DNA from: Homarus americanus
Taxonomy: Eukaryota; Arthropoda; Malacostraca; Decapoda; Nephropidae
Length of the DNA stretch: 64,000 nt
Reading direction: 5' to 3'
Assembly (NCBI RefSeq): GCF_018991925.1
Contig: NW_024726235.1
Coordinates: forward strand, 6,572,869 to 6,636,868
Within the stretch, counting starts at the first letter, position 1. The number at the start of each line of letters is the position of its first letter. Positions 60,460 through 64,000 of this stretch are shown here, one piece after another. Made by a program: the position numbers and the translations under genes. The notes beneath the pieces are model-generated. The model had not been told where the DNA came from, searched no databases, and saw only the letters and a list, made by a program, of their open reading frames with translations.

Positions 60460-62500
60460 CGTCAGGTCCAGTTATTCGGCTGATTGTCCCCCAGGGAGGT
60501 CTGGTGAATATCCCTCACTCTTGCTGATGATCTAGTCTAGAATTACAACTCTGCCCAGCTCCTGCTTCTACGGGTACAGTAGATAAACATATTATTGGTC
60601 TATACTACCCTGGGTGAATAACTATACCTTATACCTGTTCTTCACGATGGATTCGCCTGTTTTAGTCCACGACCTCTTGTGTGTGTGACACCTGGACACC
60701 TCGATGAGATGAATTGGGTTTACACCTTCCAGCCTGTGTCTGTGAAGTCTTCCTTGTCGTGTCTTGTTTGATGAGTTGTCAGCCATAAAGCCTTTACTTT
60801 ACCTGGACACTCAAGATTCATTTTTTTTTATCTGCAGTTTATTTTTATTTGAAAACAAACTGTCTTGATGAAAAAGCTTATATATTTTTTTTAGTTTACG
60901 TGGTGATCGCTGACTGTATCACTGTTTAATGTCAGGGTACTGTGCTCTGATGTCATAGCACAGCACTTTAGGAAACTGCCATAGTGTTTTGTAACAAATT
61001 CAAAACACTGATAAATGAGCGACTGAACTTGTAAAATAATAACAAATATGTAATCGATGCCGTGAAGTGGTGAGTCACGATTACTCTGTTAAGTTAGCGT
61101 TCTTCTTTAATTTCCAATCTTCTGTTAAATTATTTGTCAAACAAATTGCTTCCTCAGTAAGAATAGTTATGCGCAAATTATTTTTTTTTCTGAATTCTCA
61201 GATCTAACACAAGCAAACTGTTGCCTCATCCCTCGCCGACACTCACCCACTATAATTTATATCATCCAACACGGTGAGGACATGTAGGCCAGAATTAGAG
61301 TATACAGATACAATCAGCAAACTGAGAGGTGTATCGCTCTTAATTTTGAATTGTTTAAAGACTAGAGAGTGTACTAGCGTAGAATACTCCATTAAAGACC
61401 TCAGTTGTTAAAGCACGGTAGTATATTATAACAATATATTTATACAGCATATAATTGGAAGTACAGGCGGTGACCACGACCCAATTATTGATTATTTTTA
61501 TATTTCCTGTCAAGGAAAGTAAAAATGGTCAGTTCGGTATGGAATGTGTGTTTGTAAATTCGAGATAAAGTGAAGCACAACATGACGAGTCATACGTGTG
61601 GGCGTGAGAGTGAAGTAACTCTTGACCACAACAAGATACCTGGCGCAGGTGCCGCCACCTCTACTGATGTTAGTTCTTATGCTTGGTCATCTTGTGCTCT
61701 TAAACCTACTGATAAACAACATTCAACGCGAAGGAAAAATTTTAAATAGACACTTTAGAAACTGATAGACTTGTATTGGTACTTGTTACTATCTGATCAT
61801 AAATCGCTCTCAAAAGTGTAAAATGTTAGAGGAAGACTGAGGCACTGCTTAACATCTTTATGTCCACCCAATGACCCTGTTTTATCAGTTTGAGAAAATG
61901 AAACAATAAACCAATGACCTCTGTAGTATTTATTAATCATCACGTTGACATGATATACATTAAGAAATATGAACTGTGCCCAAGTTTCGTTTATTGTTCC
62001 CATTTCATCTGGAAATGTATACACAGTACAGTATACTGTATATTATAATAAAATAAAAATTACATCATATTCTCGGATTAAATCGTCAATAAAGAATAGT
62101 GATTTAGTCGAATCTCAGACGTGACAGTTCACAGCTGTGATGTTGAGCCGTAGTATATAGGAGCGGCCACTGTCGTAATGTACTCGTTAAAAAGTGCTCT
62201 CGTGGTTCGTGTTACGTCATTATTGGTAATAACTTTGAGAAATTGTTACTGTTAGTATTAGGATTACAGTATTATTCTGATTATTAAAGTTATTATTCTT
62301 TTTATTATAAATTTTAATTAATTTTGCTAAATTAAACAATGAAATTATTTCATTGTTTAATTCTTTATATTTAGGTTGTTGATATATTTATATTTATATT
62401 TTTAATTAATTTATTTAAGAAATGTTTTAATTTGTCTGATTTCGTGTTTACGGTATAGATAGGTGAGAGAAGCTGCTTATCTCTAGTGTGCTCACCGTTG
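60460..62500. other. No gene recognised
   Basis: AT-rich unique-looking sequence with no supported exon. Confidence 0.45.
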
Positions 62501-62519
62501 AGACAGGGAATGGGCGGTG

Positions 62520-62900
62520 CTCCGCGCTACCTGGTGAGTCCCCTTGCTGAACCTGGTGACTCCCCTTGGTGAGTCCTTGTTGAGTTCCTGGTGACTCCCC
62601 TTGGTGAGTCACTCTCGTTTCACACTCACCAACACCGCCTTTGACCGTACATGAGCAGACACGTTGGAGTGTTTGAAGAATTTGATCGAATAGAGTCTGA
62701 GGTGGAACTCGGCCAGGCGTCGCTGGTACAGTCTCCTGGACTCACGTGCTAAGGTCCGCCCGAGTCCGACTGACCTGACCGTCTCACTACCACTGCCTTA
62801 GTGCAACTCTGCTTCTGCCTGCATCCTGCCGCCTTTTATCCGTGCATTTCATTGCCAGACGCCGCCAACTCGAGGACACCAGCGTCATTCCTTCGTGTGT
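62520..62900 (+). promoter_or_regulatory. Possible GC-richer 5' exon or promoter region of a gene to the right
   Basis: The segment is less AT-rich than its surroundings. It begins with a short tandem of 'cctggtgactccccttggtgagtc' (62530-62612), contains a 33-codon ATG frame (62651-62752, MSRHVGVFEEFDRIESEVEL) and closes at a good donor, GTGT|gtaagt, near 62899. It could be an untranslated first exon with an upstream ORF. There is no independent support. Confidence 0.2.
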
Positions 62901-64000
62901 AAGTCACTGATTTTCCTTCATTTCACGACCTGCCAAGCTCAGCTGCGCATGTCGGTCACGATTGATGTCCTGTATTTTTTTCGTGGAATACTGCATTGTT
63001 TTTCTTTTTCTTACAGAGGTATTCTTACGTATATCGAGTTATTATCGTTGTGTGTGTTCTAATATTTATGTTTGTTCATGTCTTGTGTTTGTCGGCATTT
63101 TTTATTTCTGCATACTTATTTGTCTATAATGTGTGTGTGTGTGTGTGTGTGTCATGGCGTGTGTGCGGATGCATGGAAGGGGTTGGAGGGAAGCACAGCG
63201 AGAGAAATGAGGATCCATTATTCAACATATCGAAGGAATATGCCGGAATTTCCTTAACCCGACCTCACTTACGTGTCACTTGTACACCATAAGAAGAGCA
63301 CTTTTCTAGATGATATCCATTGCTTTCAGATCTGATATTAATAATGAATTTCTACACAGTAAAAACATGAAATCTGGAATTATTTTTTTTCAAACTGAAT
63401 TGAAAAATATTTCTTAAATAAAGCATCCGAAATACTAAGGGGGGTGGTGACGTCATATGAGGTATCATCGCTGAAGAAACCTAAATAAATAACCTGAAAT
63501 GGTACTTATTGTATCAATCAATTCACCTGGACCTCTGGTCTGGTCACTGTCTGTTTGACAACTTTACACATCTCAAAACTACTACTTTCCAAAAATGTTC
63601 CCTGCATGGTCCTCTCTCACTAATCCGACGTCATCGTTAGCTGTACCATCCAAGATGGCTGACGTTACTAAAAACAAACAGAAAAATTTATATTGGACAT
63701 ACTGTCTCGTCAGAAACTCCTGACTCAATGTACCTGAAAATTTTGTAGTAATGTTCTTTTGATAGTTTCTTTTCAGTGTTATGTCCAACTTACGCGTTAA
63801 GGCTCTGTTGGCCACTTTTTAGTGATTGAGATTACCACATGTGATGTGCGCTCTTTTCAAATTCTGTTTTATGCTCAAGCTGCTATACAAGTTTTAGGTT
63901 TCAGTACGAATGTTTACTTATTTTACACATAACACCTTCACCAAAACAGAAAGGAGCAGAGTTGGCGTTGACCTTTAAAGGGAAGACTTTTCACCAACTA
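62901..64000. other. No gene recognised; (TG)n at 63131-63152
   Basis: Short frames only. The (TG)n run explains the Cys/Val-rich translations. Confidence 0.45.

Noticed and set aside
62996..63292. Hydrophobic Cys/Val-rich frame
   Set aside because: Driven by T-rich sequence and a (TG)n repeat; no conserved feature.

Overview
The window is animal nuclear DNA. It has split genes with GT-AG introns, long dinucleotide runs, many DNA-transposon relics, non-LTR retrotransposon fragments and very long minisatellites, and no prokaryotic gene organisation. The repeat style points to an arthropod, most likely a decapod crustacean; this includes the 'ggcctattggcccatac'-type dispersed repeat near 30.1 kb. 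The taxon is an inference.

Layout. At 1-1906 (+) are the tail of a pogo-like transposon and the last two exons of an unrecognised gene. At 6138-27420 (-) lies a complete paraplegin (SPG7) gene. Its 14 coding exons join in frame across 13 GT-AG introns into 783 residues with mitochondrial targeting, two membrane segments, an AAA+ ATPase and an HESGH zinc protease. Its introns and 3' flank hold at least ten mobile-element relics: a 1.93-kb hAT-like transposon with a 494-codon open frame, a 2.43-kb Tigger transposon, and several MITE and fold-back elements. At 28.7-39 kb there is no convincing gene, only LINE debris, purine-rich DNA, a 27-bp minisatellite and a fold-back pair. At 39629-44487 (-) is a complete six-exon secreted serpin of 434 residues with an atypical reactive-centre hinge. 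At 47.6-60.5 kb is a 13-kb minisatellite province: 32-bp, 28-bp, CA, GGTGAG and two related 14-bp G-rich arrays, with a 100-N assembly gap, then about 3.8 kb of an almost perfect 30-bp repeat. From 60.5 to 64 kb I see no firm gene.

The two complete genes have no evident functional link. Paraplegin is a subunit of the m-AAA quality-control protease of the inner mitochondrial membrane. The serpin is predicted to be secreted. The long open frames at 33.5-34.6, 52.5-56.4 and 56.6-60.5 kb are tandem-repeat artefacts.

The strongest leads are: several pogo/Tigger-like families sharing a CAGT....CCTCG-type terminus packed into and around one gene; the hAT-like element with odd flanking repeats; the atypical serpin loop; two copies of a 126-bp element in head-to-head arrangement at 37.1-37.5 kb; and the strand-asymmetric G-rich/30-bp satellite complex.
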